Position numbers and translations under genes: made by a program
Part shown: positions 1 through 9,819 of the stretch, piece by piece
How positions within the stretch are numbered: position 1 is the stretch's first letter
How the letters are laid out: each line of letters begins with the position of its first letter
Notes under the pieces: generated by a model
Database searches by the model: none
Seen by the model: only the letters and a program-made list of their open reading frames with translations
What the model was told of the DNA's origin: nothing
Origin: Rhodospirillaceae bacterium LM-1
GTDB taxonomy: Bacteria; Pseudomonadota; Alphaproteobacteria; Rhodospirillales; WMHbin7
Direction of reading: 5' to 3'
Assembly: GCA_902725215.1 (NCBI GenBank)
Contig: CACUVI010000001.1
Span: 124,001-188,000, forward strand
Length of the DNA: 64,000 nt

Positions 1-324
1 ATGGCGCTTAGCTATGGCGGCCGTCAGGAAATCGTCGCCGCCGCCCAGCGCCTAGCCAGGGAGGTCAAGGCGGGAACGCTTGATCCTGAGGATATCTCGG
101 AGGATGTTTTCGCCAATCGTCTGTTCACCGCGAATATCCCCGATCCCGATTTGCTGATCCGCACCTCGGGCGAAAAACGGGTCAGCAATTTCCTGCTTTG
201 GCAGGCTGCCTATGCCGAATTCGTCTTCCAGGACGTTTTATGGCCCGATTTCGGGCGAATGCATTTGGAAGAGGCGATCTCGGAATTCCATCGGCGCGAG
301 CGCCGTTATGGCCAGGCGGGCTGA
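1..324 (+). CDS. uppS: Isoprenyl transferase (undecaprenyl diphosphate synthase), C-terminal part
   Basis: This is the last 107 residues of a cis-prenyltransferase, cut by the window edge; the ATG at position 1 is an internal Met. The enzyme condenses isopentenyl diphosphate onto farnesyl diphosphate to make undecaprenyl diphosphate, the lipid carrier for peptidoglycan and O-antigen, in the cytoplasm at the inner membrane. The family signatures ALSYGGR and [21 protein letters not shown] are visible; the second is the conserved diphosphate-binding C-terminal block. The stop overlaps the cdsA start by 17 bases, which suggests translational coupling. The downstream cdsA-dxr order is standard in proteobacteria and supports the call. 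Confidence 0.95.
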   Translation: MALSYGGRQEIVAAAQRLAREVKAGTLDPEDISEDVFANRLFTANIPDPDLLIRTSGEKRVSNFLLWQAAYAEFVFQDVLWPDFGRMHLEEAISEFHRRERRYGQAG

Positions 325-1126
325 TCGGGTGGCTGTTTCCCTGAATTCCCTGACCTTGCGCATTCTTTCCGCGCTCTTGCTGGCCCCCCCGGTGCTGGCG
401 GCCATTTGGTACGGTTCGCCCTATTTCGAGGGGATGACGGTGCTGGCCGCCATTGTCATGGCCTGGGAATGGGAGAAGCTGGTTTCCAAGGAAAGTTTTG
501 GGGGGCCCGGCATCGCCTTGGCCCTGTCCAGCGTCGTCGCCCTTATTCTTCTTCCCTTGCCGTTGCTGGCTTTGGTGGCGGTGGGGGTGGGCGCCTTGGT
601 CGCCAGTCTGATGGCGCCGATAGGCTTGCGCGGCTGGATGGCGGCGGGAGCGCCTTACATCGTTCTGCCATTGGCCGCCCTGTTGATGCTGCGCGCCGCC
701 CCCGATGGACAATCCATCCTAATCTGGCTGTTCTTGATCGTCTGGGCGACAGATATCGGAGCCTATGCGGCAGGGCTGTTGATCGGCGGGCCGAAGCTGG
801 CCCCGTCGATCAGCCCGAAGAAAACTTGGGCCGGTCTGGCTGGCGGCATGATCGGGGCCGCCGTGATTGCGATGTGGGGCGGAAGCTGGCTTGGCTTCGT
901 CTCTTCCGCTCCCAAACTGGGATTGATGGGGGCGGCTCTGGCCGTGGTGGCGCAAGGCGGCGACCTGTTCGAATCCTTCGTCAAGCGTCGTTTCGACGCC
1001 AAGGATTCAAGCCAGTTGATCCCCGGACATGGCGGCTTGTTGGACCGTATCGACGGCTTGCTGGCGGCGGGATTCGCCCTGGGCGTTTTGTATCTGGCGA
1101 CCTTCGATGGAGGCTTTGAGTGGTAG
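308..1126 (+). CDS. cdsA: Phosphatidate cytidylyltransferase (CDP-diglyceride synthase)
   Basis: Integral inner-membrane enzyme of 272 residues that makes CDP-diacylglycerol from phosphatidate and CTP, the branch point to all phospholipids. Several hydrophobic helices are visible, and near the C-terminus the family signature [13 protein letters not shown] followed by [11 protein letters not shown] carries the catalytic acidic residues. The reading frame is open upstream to 212, but I chose ATG 308 ([10 protein letters not shown]) because it precedes the first membrane helix directly and leaves only a short overlap with uppS. The stop overlaps the GTG start of dxr. Confidence 0.95.
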   Translation: MARRADRVAVSLNSLTLRILSALLLAPPVLAAIWYGSPYFEGMTVLAAIVMAWEWEKLVSKESFGGPGIALALSSVVALILLPLPLLALVAVGVGALVASLMAPIGLRGWMAAGAPYIVLPLAALLMLRAAPDGQSILIWLFLIVWATDIGAYAAGLLIGGPKLAPSISPKKTWAGLAGGMIGAAVIAMWGGSWLGFVSSAPKLGLMGAALAVVAQGGDLFESFVKRRFDAKDSSQLIPGHGGLLDRIDGLLAAGFALGVLYLATFDGGFEW

Positions 1127-2289
1127 ACGAGCCTTTATCCGTCACCGTGCTGGGATCGACCGGCTCGATCGGCATGAGCACGTTCGATCTTCTGGCTCGC
1201 GATCCGCAGGCCTACCGGGTCGAGGCCTTGGTGGCTGGTCGCAATGTCGAGCGTCTGATCGAACAGGCCAAGACCTTGAAACCCAAGCTGGCCGTGATGG
1301 CCGATCCGGAATTCTACGCCGCCTTGAAAGAAGGCCTGTCCGGCACGGGCATTGAAGTGGCGGCAGGCGACGACGCCGTGATAGCGGCGGCGGACCGTCC
1401 CGCCAAATGGGTGATGGCGGCCATCGTGGGGGCGGCGGGTTTGAAGCCAACGATGAAGGCCATTCAGCGCGGCGCCGTGGTTGGCTTGGCCAACAAGGAA
1501 ACGCTGGTGTCGGCGGGCGACGTGGTGACACGGGCGGTTAGGGATTCGGGCGCCGTCGTCATTCCGGTCGATTCCGAACATAGCGCCATCTTTCAGGTGT
1601 TGGATTTCGAGCAGAAGGACAAGGTCGAGAAGATCATCCTGACCGCTTCCGGCGGCCCGTTCCGCACCATGGGCGGCAACGAAATGGCCCGTGTGACGCC
1701 CAAACAGGCAGTGGCGCACCCGAATTGGAGCATGGGCGCCAAAATCTCGGTCGATTCAGCCACCATGATGAACAAGGGCCTTGAACTGATCGAGGCGCAT
1801 CATCTGTTCGACATGCCCGAAGAGAAAATCGATATTCTGGTTCATCCCCAGTCGGTCATCCACAGTTTGGTCGCCTATGTCGATGGCTCCGTCCTGGCGC
1901 AATTGGGCACGCCTGACATGCGCACGCCCATCGCCTATGCGCTGGGTTGGCCAAGGCGCATAAGCGCCCCGGTGCCGCGCCTCAATCTGGCTGAAATTGC
2001 CACGCTGACCTTCGAGCGGCCCGACAACAATCGGTTTCCAGCGCTTGAATTGGCCCGGGCCGCCTTGCGCCGAGCCGGTTCGATGCCTACTATTTTGAAT
2101 GCGGCGAATGAAGTCGCCGTAGGCCTGTTCCTGGATCATAAGATCGGTTTCCTGGATATCGCCAGACTGGTGGCCGAAACCATGGAGGCCGTCGATGCCT
2201 GCGAGCTGCAAGGGCTTGAGGACGTTCTGGCTGCCGATGCCGAAGCCAGAATTCGTGCCCAGGAAATCGCCAGAAGACTGACTCGTTGA
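1120..2289 (+). CDS. dxr: 1-deoxy-D-xylulose 5-phosphate reductoisomerase
   Basis: Converts DXP to 2-C-methyl-D-erythritol 4-phosphate with NADPH, the first committed step of the MEP isoprenoid pathway, in the cytoplasm. The 389 residues match the family length. The N-terminal nucleotide-binding motif GSTGSIG lies at residues 12-18. The metal/substrate region VDSEHSAIFQ, the SGGPFR block and MNKGLELIEA are all intact. It starts at GTG 1120, overlapping the cdsA stop by 7 bases, so it is probably translationally coupled. Its product feeds the undecaprenyl diphosphate made by UppS in the same operon. Confidence 0.96.
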   Translation: MVDEPLSVTVLGSTGSIGMSTFDLLARDPQAYRVEALVAGRNVERLIEQAKTLKPKLAVMADPEFYAALKEGLSGTGIEVAAGDDAVIAAADRPAKWVMAAIVGAAGLKPTMKAIQRGAVVGLANKETLVSAGDVVTRAVRDSGAVVIPVDSEHSAIFQVLDFEQKDKVEKIILTASGGPFRTMGGNEMARVTPKQAVAHPNWSMGAKISVDSATMMNKGLELIEAHHLFDMPEEKIDILVHPQSVIHSLVAYVDGSVLAQLGTPDMRTPIAYALGWPRRISAPVPRLNLAEIATLTFERPDNNRFPALELARAALRRAGSMPTILNAANEVAVGLFLDHKIGFLDIARLVAETMEAVDACELQGLEDVLAADAEARIRAQEIARRLTR

Positions 2290-2318
2290 GAAATCTGGCG
2301 CATTAAGGAGTTTCCAAG

Positions 2319-3437
2319 TTGGACGTGTTGATCAATTACATTCTTCCATTCCTGGTTCTATTGACCGTCGTGGTCTTCGTGCATGAGCTGGGCCATTATT
2401 GGGTGGCGCGCCGCAACGGCGTGCGGGTTCTGGTTTTCTCGGTCGGGTTCGGGAAGGAACTCTTTGGATTCAATGACAAAAACGGAACCCGCTGGAAATT
2501 GGGGCTGATTCCTTTCGGCGGTTACGTCAAGATGTTCGGCGACGAGGACGAGAGCAGCAAGCCCGACACGACGCGCGAATTCACCGATGAGGAAAAGGCG
2601 GTTTCCTTCCACCACAAGCGGTTGGGGCAAAGGGCCGCCATTGTGGCTGCTGGACCGCTGTCCAACTTGTTCTTCGCCATCATCGTCCTGGCCGTGCTGT
2701 TCATGACGGTGGGGCAGTTGGCGACGCCGCCGGTCGTGGGGGCTGTTTCGCCTGGGTCTGCGGCCGAGAAGGCGGGCATTCTGGAGCAAGATCGCATTAC
2801 CGCCATCAATGGCGCCGCCATCGAACGTTTCGAGCAAATTCAACAAGTTGTCCGTTTGGGCGATGGTTCGGGCCTTGTCCTGACCATTGAACGCGCCGGG
2901 CAGTCTTTGGACCTGCCGATTACCCCCACCATGACCGAACTGACCGACCGTTTCGGCAATGTCCAGCGCACGCCGCTTCTGGGCATTTCGGCGTCGATGG
3001 CCGAAAGCCAAGTCGTGATGCTGTCGCCTGGGGCGGCGGTTTACGAGTCCTTCCGCCAGACCTGGGTGATCACCAGTTCGACCCTGTCGGCCGTGGGGCA
3101 GATGATTACCGGCAGCCGAGACACCAGCGATTTGGGCGGGCCTCTTCGCATTGCCAAATTTTCCGGCGAGGCCGCCCAGGGCGGAGCGGCCAACTTCATT
3201 ACGTTTATAGCGGTTCTATCTATCAATCTGGCGTTGATTAACCTTTTCCCAATACCCATGCTGGACGGTGGCCACCTTTTGTTCTATGCCATAGAAGGCG
3301 TCATCCGTCGGCCATTATCCGACCGGGCGCAAGAATATGGTTTCCGAATCGGCCTCTTTCTGGTACTAGCATTGTTCGTGTTCGCAACGTGGAACGACTT
3401 GATTCATTTGAAGGTGTTCGACTTCCTGAAGGGTTAG
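2319..3437 (+). CDS. rseP: Site-2 intramembrane zinc metalloprotease RseP
   Basis: Membrane protease of the S2P family that cuts transmembrane segments such as anti-sigma factors and leftover signal peptides. The first helix carries the zinc motif HELGH at residues 22-26. One PDZ domain follows (about residues 125-190), and the third ligand lies in NLFPIPMLDGGH near residue 310. With a single PDZ domain and 372 residues it is shorter than the two-PDZ E. coli form, which is usual in alphaproteobacteria. The start is TTG 2319, supported by AAGGAG about 9 bases upstream. It sits directly before bamA, linking envelope stress proteolysis with outer-membrane assembly. Confidence 0.94.
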   Translation: MDVLINYILPFLVLLTVVVFVHELGHYWVARRNGVRVLVFSVGFGKELFGFNDKNGTRWKLGLIPFGGYVKMFGDEDESSKPDTTREFTDEEKAVSFHHKRLGQRAAIVAAGPLSNLFFAIIVLAVLFMTVGQLATPPVVGAVSPGSAAEKAGILEQDRITAINGAAIERFEQIQQVVRLGDGSGLVLTIERAGQSLDLPITPTMTELTDRFGNVQRTPLLGISASMAESQVVMLSPGAAVYESFRQTWVITSSTLSAVGQMITGSRDTSDLGGPLRIAKFSGEAAQGGAANFITFIAVLSINLALINLFPIPMLDGGHLLFYAIEGVIRRPLSDRAQEYGFRIGLFLVLALFVFATWNDLIHLKVFDFLKG

Positions 3438-3480
3438 GGAGCCGGACCGGACAGAGGATCGGGCCGCGCCACGGAAACGT

Positions 3481-5856
3481 GTGGGAAGAGGGGACGCTTT
3501 GCCTAATCGCCTTGTACAGTCGCTGCAGAATGCAGGAACGGCGTTGGCAGTAATGTGTGTGGTTGCTGGGATTGCTTGGGCCGGATCGGCCTGGGCGGCG
3601 GAAGAGCCGCCTGTTCCCATGGCATCGCCGCGCATTCAAGTCGATAATTCTGAAATTGGCAGCGTCATCCGTCAGGTGACCTTCCAGGGCAATCAGCGCA
3701 TCGAGCCGGAGACCATCCGCTCCTATCTGCTGGTTCAGGAAGGGGACGCCTTCAATCCGGAACGCATCGACCGTTCCTTGAAATCCCTTTTCGCGACTGG
3801 TTTGTTCGCGGATGTCAGCATCAAGCGCGAAGGCGGCACGCTGCTCGTCAAGGTGATCGAAAATCCGATCATCAACCGCATCCAGCTTGAGGGCAACAAG
3901 CGCGTCAAGGACGAGACGCTGACGCCCGAGTTGCAGATGAAGCCGCGTACGGTCTACACGCGCACCAAGGTGCAATCCGACGTCAAGCGCTTGCTGGACA
4001 TTTATCGACGCCAGGGCCGTTTTGCGGCCACGGTTGATCCCAAGGTCATCCAGCTTGATCAAAACCGCGTCGATCTGGTTTACGAGATTGACGAAGGCAA
4101 GCGCACGGGCGTCAAGCGCATTGCATTCGTCGGCAACAAGCAGTTCGCCGACGCCACGTTGCGCGAAGCCTTGCAAACCAAGGAAGAGCGCTGGTGGAGA
4201 TTCTTTTCCTCGGACGACAATTACGATCCCGACCGCGTCACCTACGACCGCGAGCTTCTGCGCCGCTTCTACATGAAGCGCGGCTATGCCGATTTCAGGG
4301 TGGTTTCTGCGCAGGCCGAGCTTAGCCCGACGCAGGACGAATTCTTCATCACCTTCACGGTCGAGGAAGGCGAGCGCTATAAGATCGGCAAGGTCGATGT
4401 CGATCTGGCGTTGCCTCAGATCAAGAAAGAGGACGTCTTTGACGTCGTCCAGTTCGAAAAGGGCGATTGGTACAACTCGCTCAAGGTCGAGAATTCGGTT
4501 CAGAAAATCACCGATCTGGTCGGCACCAAGGGCTATGCCTTCGGCGAAGTGCGTCCCAGAATCGAACGCAACAAGGATAAGCGCACCTTGGATATCACCT
4601 TCGATATCCAGGAAGGGCCGCGCGTGTTCGTCGAGCGCATCGACATCACTGGCAATGTGCGCACCTTGGACAAGGTTATCCGGCGTGAATTCCGTTTGGT
4701 CGAGGGCGACGCCTTCAATACGGCCAAGCTGCGCCGTTCGCGTCAGCGCTTGCAGGATTTGGGCTTCTTCGAAAAGGTCGAGGTCAACAACGTTCCGTCG
4801 GATGACTATCCCGACCGCACGATCGTCAAGGTGGATGTGCAGGAGAAATCGACGGGTGAGTTGTCCTTCGGCGTCGGCTGGTCCACGACGGCTGGTGCGC
4901 TGTTTGAAATCGGTGTACGCGAGCGCAACCTTTTAGGTCGCGGACAGGATTTGCTGGCCAAATTCTCGTTGGGGCAGAAATCGACAAAGATCGACTTGTC
5001 GTTCACAGAACCCTATTTCATGGAACGCGAAGTGGCCGTCGGTTTCGACCTGTTCCACAGAACGACCGATTACAAGAAGACCAGCTCCTACAAGCAAACG
5101 GACACTGGCGGCTCCTTGAGAGCGGGCTATCGTCTGACTGAATATCTCAGCCAGAGCGTTCGTTATGGCTTGAAGCAGTCGAAGGTCGAGGATGTTTCCG
5201 CCTTGGCTTCCAGGTACATCCAGTCGCAGAAGGGCATTTCGACGACGTCAGCCGTTTCTCAGACGCTTCTTTATGATCGTCGCGACAGCAGACTTAACCC
5301 GACGGACGGCTATTTTCTTCGTATGAGCAATGATCTGGCTGGGTTTGGCGGCACGGAACGTTATTTTCGTTCCGACTTCGATGCTGGTTACTACTATCCG
5401 ATTGCGGAACAGTGGACATTGGCTCTCTCTGGGCGCTCGGGCTATATCTTTGGCATAGGCAAGGATATCCGCATCGTCGATCGTTATTTCATGGGTGGCG
5501 AGTCCGTGCGCGGCTTTGCACAGTCAGGCATTGGTCCGCGTGATAAATCGACGGATGATGCTTTGGGCGGCAATTGGATGGCGTCGGGTTCGGCGGAGGT
5601 GGTCTTTCCCATCGGCTTGCCCAACGAATACGGCATCGAGGGCAAGCTCTTTTCCGATGTAGGGACCTTGGGAGCCGCCGATGACAATGATTCTGCAACT
5701 GTTAACAGCTCAAGCCTGATTCGCACGTCGGTCGGCTTCGGCGTAAACTGGAAGTCGCCCATTGGTCCGATGAGTCTCGATTTCGGCTTCCCCATCACCA
5801 AGGAAAACTACGACGAGACCGAAGTTTTCCGCTTCAATTTTGGTACGAGGTTCTAA
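3481..5856 (+). CDS. bamA: Outer membrane protein assembly factor BamA
   Basis: Omp85-family core of the Bam complex that inserts beta-barrel proteins into the outer membrane. The order is a signal peptide (hydrophobic stretch ending AWAAEE), about five POTRA repeats up to residue 440, and a 16-strand barrel that ends in aromatic RFNFGTRF, the expected C-terminal insertion signal. Length 791 is normal. The start is uncertain: GTG 3481 opens the frame, but TTG 3499 has AGAGGGG at a better spacing and would give MPNRLVQSLQ. Skp follows with no gap, so barrel assembly factor and periplasmic chaperone are co-expressed. Confidence 0.95.
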   Translation: MGRGDALPNRLVQSLQNAGTALAVMCVVAGIAWAGSAWAAEEPPVPMASPRIQVDNSEIGSVIRQVTFQGNQRIEPETIRSYLLVQEGDAFNPERIDRSLKSLFATGLFADVSIKREGGTLLVKVIENPIINRIQLEGNKRVKDETLTPELQMKPRTVYTRTKVQSDVKRLLDIYRRQGRFAATVDPKVIQLDQNRVDLVYEIDEGKRTGVKRIAFVGNKQFADATLREALQTKEERWWRFFSSDDNYDPDRVTYDRELLRRFYMKRGYADFRVVSAQAELSPTQDEFFITFTVEEGERYKIGKVDVDLALPQIKKEDVFDVVQFEKGDWYNSLKVENSVQKITDLVGTKGYAFGEVRPRIERNKDKRTLDITFDIQEGPRVFVERIDITGNVRTLDKVIRREFRLVEGDAFNTAKLRRSRQRLQDLGFFEKVEVNNVPSDDYPDRTIVKVDVQEKSTGELSFGVGWSTTAGALFEIGVRERNLLGRGQDLLAKFSLGQKSTKIDLSFTEPYFMEREVAVGFDLFHRTTDYKKTSSYKQTDTGGSLRAGYRLTEYLSQSVRYGLKQSKVEDVSALASRYIQSQKGISTTSAVSQTLLYDRRDSRLNPTDGYFLRMSNDLAGFGGTERYFRSDFDAGYYYPIAEQWTLALSGRSGYIFGIGKDIRIVDRYFMGGESVRGFAQSGIGPRDKSTDDALGGNWMASGSAEVVFPIGLPNEYGIEGKLFSDVGTLGAADDNDSATVNSSSLIRTSVGFGVNWKSPIGPMSLDFGFPITKENYDETEVFRFNFGTRF

Positions 5857-6504
5857 ATGACAATTCGCATGCGCAGCCTAGGGGCCGTTGCCCTTGGTCT
5901 TTTCCTCTCGCTTTCCGTTTTGCCGGCTATTGCTGCCGAAGCTAAGGTTCCAGCGGCAACTGTCATGGTTGTCGATATTCCGAAGGTGCTGAACGAGTCG
6001 CGTCAGACGAAGAAAATTCGCGAAACCCGTGAAACCTTTGCCGAGAAATTCCGCAAGGAATTTGATGCCGAAGGCAATAAGTTGCGCGATGAGGAAAAGC
6101 AGATTGTCGATCAGCGCGCCGTTCTGTCGCCCGAAGCCTTCGTCGAAAAGCAGAAGGCCTTCAATGTGAAGGCGGCTAATTTTGAGAAACGCACGCGCAT
6201 TCGCTTCCTAAGCCTGGATACGGCGACCGATACCGCGATGAAGCAGGTCGGCATGCATCTGTCGCAAATTGTTCGTGAATTTGCGTCGGAAGTTGGCGCC
6301 AATTTGGTTCTTTCTCGCACGCAGGTCGAATATTTCGAGCCTGCCATGGATAGGACCGACGCCGTGCTTGAGCGTCTCAACACCAAGGTTAAGGAAATCA
6401 CTTTCCCCAATCCTATGGAAGTCGAGAAAGAACTTCAGTCCAGGGTTGACGCCGAAAATGCCAAGAGGCAAGGCGCCGCTGCCAAGGACGCTAAGAAAAA
6501 GTAA
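5857..6504 (+). CDS. skp: Periplasmic OMP chaperone, OmpH/Skp family
   Basis: A 215-residue secreted protein that probably keeps unfolded outer membrane proteins soluble in the periplasm before handing them to BamA. It has a clear signal peptide (MTIRMRSLGAV to AIAAEAK), then a charged helical region rich in K and E (about residues 50-120), as expected for the tentacle coiled coils of Skp trimers. The C-terminus is unusually basic (AAAKDAKKK). The ATG follows the bamA stop directly. Sequence conservation in this family is low, so the call rests on the helical pattern, signal peptide and the conserved bamA-skp-lpxD order. Confidence 0.88.
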   Translation: MTIRMRSLGAVALGLFLSLSVLPAIAAEAKVPAATVMVVDIPKVLNESRQTKKIRETRETFAEKFRKEFDAEGNKLRDEEKQIVDQRAVLSPEAFVEKQKAFNVKAANFEKRTRIRFLSLDTATDTAMKQVGMHLSQIVREFASEVGANLVLSRTQVEYFEPAMDRTDAVLERLNTKVKEITFPNPMEVEKELQSRVDAENAKRQGAAAKDAKKK

Positions 6505-6521
6505 GAGGATAAGGGGCCGGC

Positions 6522-7571
6522 ATGGCGGATTTACGATTCTTTGACCGTGCCGGCCCATTTTCTTTAGAGGAATTGGCGCGCCTTTCCGGTGCGCAATTGG
6601 CCCAAGGTTCAGATCCCCTTCGCCAAATCTCGGACGTGGCGGCGCTGGATACCGCCCTTGAGTCTGAAATCGTCTTTTTATCCGAACGCAAGTTGAAGGA
6701 TGCTTTGGCTTCATCCAAGGCAGGCGCTTGCATTCTTGCCCCAACTTTGGCCGATCTTGCGCCTGTCGGCATGGCCTGTTTAATCCATCCCGATCCCAAG
6801 CGAGCTTACGCGCTCGTCGCTCAGGCCTTTTATCCGCAGAATGCGCCAGTCCCTTGGATTGCGCCCACGGCCAGCATCGACCCTTCCGCTAGTCTGGGGC
6901 AGGGCGTTCGCATCGAACCCGGTGCCGTGATCGGTCGCCATGCGGTACTTGGCGACCGAGTGCATGTCGGGGCCAATGCCGTGATTGGCCGTTCAGTTGT
7001 CGTCGGTGACGACAGTCGCATCGGTCCGTTGGTTTCATTGCAATGTTGCGAGATTGGCAAGCGCGTTGTTCTGCATCCAGGCGTCGCCATTGGACAGGAC
7101 GGTTACGGTTTCGCCCCGTCGCGCGATGGGCGCCATGTCAAGTTGCCGCAGATGGGTTTGGTCATCGTCAGTGACGATGTGGAAATTGGCGCCAATACCA
7201 CCATCGATCGCGGGGCCACCGGCGACACGGTTATCGGGCCGCACACCAAAATCGACAATTTGGTTCAGATCGGCCACAATGTGCGCACCGGTCTGGGTTG
7301 CGGCATCACCGCTCAGGTTGGCATATCCGGCAGCACCACGATTGGCGATTTAACCTTGCTTTACGGTCAAGTTGGCGTGGCCGATCACAGCCGCATCGGT
7401 TCTGGCGTTACCATTCTGGCGCGCAGCGGCGTTCAGGGTTTTGTGCCCGACGGCTCCACCTATATGGGCTATCCGGCTGTCGAGATGAAAGAGTATCTGA
7501 AGTTGCATAAATTTCTCTTGCGTGAATCGCGCAAGATGGGTTCTGCCAAGAAAAGTTCCGAATCAGATTGA
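6522..7571 (+). CDS. lpxD: UDP-3-O-(3-hydroxyacyl)glucosamine N-acyltransferase
   Basis: Third step of lipid A synthesis: transfers a second hydroxyacyl chain from acyl-ACP to the 2-amino group of UDP-3-O-acylglucosamine. The N-terminal uridine-binding domain (about residues 1-105) is followed by a long left-handed beta-helix of hexapeptide repeats (for example [20 protein letters not shown]), and the active-site region includes [11 protein letters not shown]. The helical C-terminus ([12 protein letters not shown]) is typical. Length 349 fits the family. It lies 17 bases after skp and 25 bases before fabZ in the envelope operon. Confidence 0.96.
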   Translation: MADLRFFDRAGPFSLEELARLSGAQLAQGSDPLRQISDVAALDTALESEIVFLSERKLKDALASSKAGACILAPTLADLAPVGMACLIHPDPKRAYALVAQAFYPQNAPVPWIAPTASIDPSASLGQGVRIEPGAVIGRHAVLGDRVHVGANAVIGRSVVVGDDSRIGPLVSLQCCEIGKRVVLHPGVAIGQDGYGFAPSRDGRHVKLPQMGLVIVSDDVEIGANTTIDRGATGDTVIGPHTKIDNLVQIGHNVRTGLGCGITAQVGISGSTTIGDLTLLYGQVGVADHSRIGSGVTILARSGVQGFVPDGSTYMGYPAVEMKEYLKLHKFLLRESRKMGSAKKSSESD

Positions 7572-7596
7572 CGGCAAGTAAAGAGGAGTTGCTGGG

Positions 7597-8058
7597 ATGA
7601 CCGAGACGACGAATGCCCCCCGCGTGATCGATATCAACCGTATCGTTCAGATGATCCCGCATCGCTATCCCTTCTTGCTGGTTGATCGCGTTCTTGACGT
7701 GGTGCCCGACGAAAGCGCCGTTGGCCTTAAGAACGTCACCATGAACGAGCCGTTCTTTCAGGGGCATTTCCCGTCGCGCCCCATCATGCCGGGCGTTCTG
7801 ATCATCGAATGCATGGCGCAGACGGCGGCGGTTCTGGTGGTCGAGACCCTGGGGCCGAATTCCGAAGGCAAGCTGGTCTATTTCATGTCGGTCGAGGAAG
7901 CACGATTCAGAAAGCCGGTTGTGCCTGGCGATCAGCTGAAGATTCATGTGAAGAAGGAACGTTCGCGCGGCAATGTCTGGAAGTTCACCGCGCAGGCCAA
8001 GGTCGATGGTCAAGTGATGGCCGAGGCGACCTATACGGCGATGATTGTCGATAATTGA
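7597..8058 (+). CDS. fabZ: 3-hydroxyacyl-ACP dehydratase FabZ
   Basis: Hot-dog fold dehydratase of fatty acid elongation. It competes with the Lpx acyltransferases for 3-hydroxyacyl-ACP, which explains its place between lpxD and lpxA. The catalytic His57 ([14 protein letters not shown]) and Glu71 (IIECMAQ) are present. Length 153 is normal. AGGAG lies about 10 bases before the ATG. A gap of 122 bases separates it from lpxA, the largest gap in this operon. Confidence 0.96.
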   Translation: MTETTNAPRVIDINRIVQMIPHRYPFLLVDRVLDVVPDESAVGLKNVTMNEPFFQGHFPSRPIMPGVLIIECMAQTAAVLVVETLGPNSEGKLVYFMSVEEARFRKPVVPGDQLKIHVKKERSRGNVWKFTAQAKVDGQVMAEATYTAMIVDN

Positions 8059-8069
8059 CGGCCGCCGTC

Positions 8070-8115
8070 AGTCGCTTCGATGTATTGCGGTAACATTCCG
8101 TAACGCGAAGTGACT
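8070..8115 (+). other. Inverted repeat in the fabZ-lpxA gap
   Basis: AGTCGCTTCG (8070-8079) pairs with CGAAGTGACT (8106-8115) with one G-U type mismatch. The 26-base loop contains a direct repeat of GTAAC. It may be an RNA structure that tunes lpxA relative to fabZ, or chance. There is no T-tract, so it is not a standard terminator. Confidence 0.25.
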
Positions 8116-8180
8116 TGTCGAACCCCCGCCGGCTTTTAGAATGAAGCGTCTTCCCACGCATCGCATTGGACAATCAAGAC

Positions 8181-8999
8181 ATGACCAACATTCATCCTTC
8201 CTCCGTCGTCGATCCCAAGGCTAAGCTTGCTGAGGGTGTGACGGTTGGCCCTTTCTGCGTGGTTGGCCCGGATGTCGAGCTGGGGCAGGGCGTTGAACTG
8301 GTCGCCCATGTCGTGGTGGGCGGCAGAACGAAGATTGGCGCGGGGACCCGTATTTTCCCCTTCGCCTCGATCGGCCTTCAGCCGCAGGATTTGAAATACA
8401 AGGGCGAGCCTAGCGAACTGATCATCGGCGAGCGCAACCAGATTCGCGAACATGTCACCATGAATCCCGGCACCGAGGGCGGGGGCATGATCACCAAGGT
8501 CGGCAATGATTGCCTGTTCATGATGAGCGCGCATGTGGCGCACGATTGCATCGTCGGCAACAATGTCATTCTGGCCAACAACGCCACCCTGGCGGGCCAT
8601 GTGCAGGTGGGTGACTGCGCCGTGCTGGGCGGATTGTGCGCCGTGCATCAGTTCGTGCGCATTGGACGCCACACCATGATCGGCGGCATGAGCGGGGTAG
8701 AGAACGACATCATTCCTTACGGCGCCGTGATGGGCAACCGCGCCTATCTGTCGGGCCTCAATTTGGTCGGATTGAAGCGTCGCGGCTTTGCGCGCGATGA
8801 TATCCACGCGTTGCGCAACGCCTACCGCGTTTTGTTCAGCCAGGAAGGCACAATGGCCGAGCGTCTGGACGATGTGGCCAATCTGTTCAAGGATGTGGCC
8901 TGCGTGATGGAAATCGTCGATTTTGTGCGCGCCGATTCTTCCCGCGCCATTTGCCGTCCGAATTGGGAGAATGTTCCCGGAACCCCCACGGCGACCTGA
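8181..8999 (+). CDS. lpxA: UDP-N-acetylglucosamine O-acyltransferase
   Basis: First step of lipid A synthesis: moves a 3-hydroxyacyl chain from ACP to the 3-OH of UDP-GlcNAc in the cytoplasm. The 272 residues are mostly hexapeptide repeats forming a left-handed beta-helix, with the catalytic His121 in SAHVAHDCIVGNN, followed by a short helical C-terminal domain. I chose ATG 8181 (MTNIHPSSVV) over TTG 8166, which would add five unconserved residues. The stop is one base before the lpxI start. Confidence 0.96.
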   Translation: MTNIHPSSVVDPKAKLAEGVTVGPFCVVGPDVELGQGVELVAHVVVGGRTKIGAGTRIFPFASIGLQPQDLKYKGEPSELIIGERNQIREHVTMNPGTEGGGMITKVGNDCLFMMSAHVAHDCIVGNNVILANNATLAGHVQVGDCAVLGGLCAVHQFVRIGRHTMIGGMSGVENDIIPYGAVMGNRAYLSGLNLVGLKRRGFARDDIHALRNAYRVLFSQEGTMAERLDDVANLFKDVACVMEIVDFVRADSSRAICRPNWENVPGTPTAT

Positions 9000-9000
9000 G

Positions 9001-9819
9001 ATGTCAACGCTGGGCATCATCGCCGGTTCCGGACGTTTGGCGGAGCTTGTGGCGAGTGCGGCGCTTTCCCAAGGCAGAGATGTTTTCCTGTTGGCCCTGG
9101 AAGGTCAAGCCGATCCCGCCTTCATCGCGGCGTCTAAATTGCCGCATGCCTGGGTGCGTTTGGGGGCCGCTGGTCAGGGCTTCGACGCTTTAAAAAATGC
9201 CGGAGCGATGGATGTGGTGATGGCGGGCGGCGTTCGCCGTCCCAGCCTGAGGGAACTGGCGCCAGATTGGCGAGCCGCCAAATTCTTTGCCCGCATCGGA
9301 CTGGGGGCGCTGGGCGATGACGGCTTGCTGAAAGCGGTGATCAAGGAATTCGAGGCCGAAGGCTTCAACGTGTTGGGACCCGACGACATTTTGCAAAGCC
9401 TGTTGGCGCGGGACGGCGCATACGGGCGTCATGCGCCCGATGAACAAGCCTTGGCCGATATCGCCCTGGGCGTTCGGGTCGCCAAGGCCCTAGGGGCCTT
9501 GGATGTCGGCCAGGCCGTGGTGGTGCAGCAAGGTTTGGTTCTGGGCCTTGAGGCGATTGAGGGAACGGCGGCGCTGATTGCCCGCTGCAAGGAATTAAGG
9601 CGTGACGGAGAAGGGGGCGTGCTGGTCAAGACGGCCAAGCCCCAACAGGAACGCCGGGTCGATCTGCCCAGCATCGGTCCGGATACGGTGGCGCAGGCGC
9701 ATGCGGCGGGCCTGCGCGGCATCGCCGTCGAAACGTCGCGCTCGTTGGTACTGGACGAGAAAGCCTTGGTTGAAAGTGCAGACCGGCTGGGGCTGTTCGT
9801 CGTTGGCGTATCGGCATGA
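9001..9819 (+). CDS. lpxI: UDP-2,3-diacylglucosamine pyrophosphatase LpxI
   Basis: Member of the LpxI (DUF1009) family, the alphaproteobacterial replacement for LpxH; it hydrolyses UDP-2,3-diacylglucosamine to lipid X and UMP. The N-terminus GIIAGSGRLAELV and the C-terminal block KTAKPQQERRVDLPSIGPDTV are typical of the family. The frame is open upstream to 8923, but ATG 9001 begins at the conserved N-terminus and directly follows lpxA. The position between lpxA and lpxB agrees with its role at the fourth step. Confidence 0.94.
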   Translation: MSTLGIIAGSGRLAELVASAALSQGRDVFLLALEGQADPAFIAASKLPHAWVRLGAAGQGFDALKNAGAMDVVMAGGVRRPSLRELAPDWRAAKFFARIGLGALGDDGLLKAVIKEFEAEGFNVLGPDDILQSLLARDGAYGRHAPDEQALADIALGVRVAKALGALDVGQAVVVQQGLVLGLEAIEGTAALIARCKELRRDGEGGVLVKTAKPQQERRVDLPSIGPDTVAQAHAAGLRGIAVETSRSLVLDEKALVESADRLGLFVVGVSA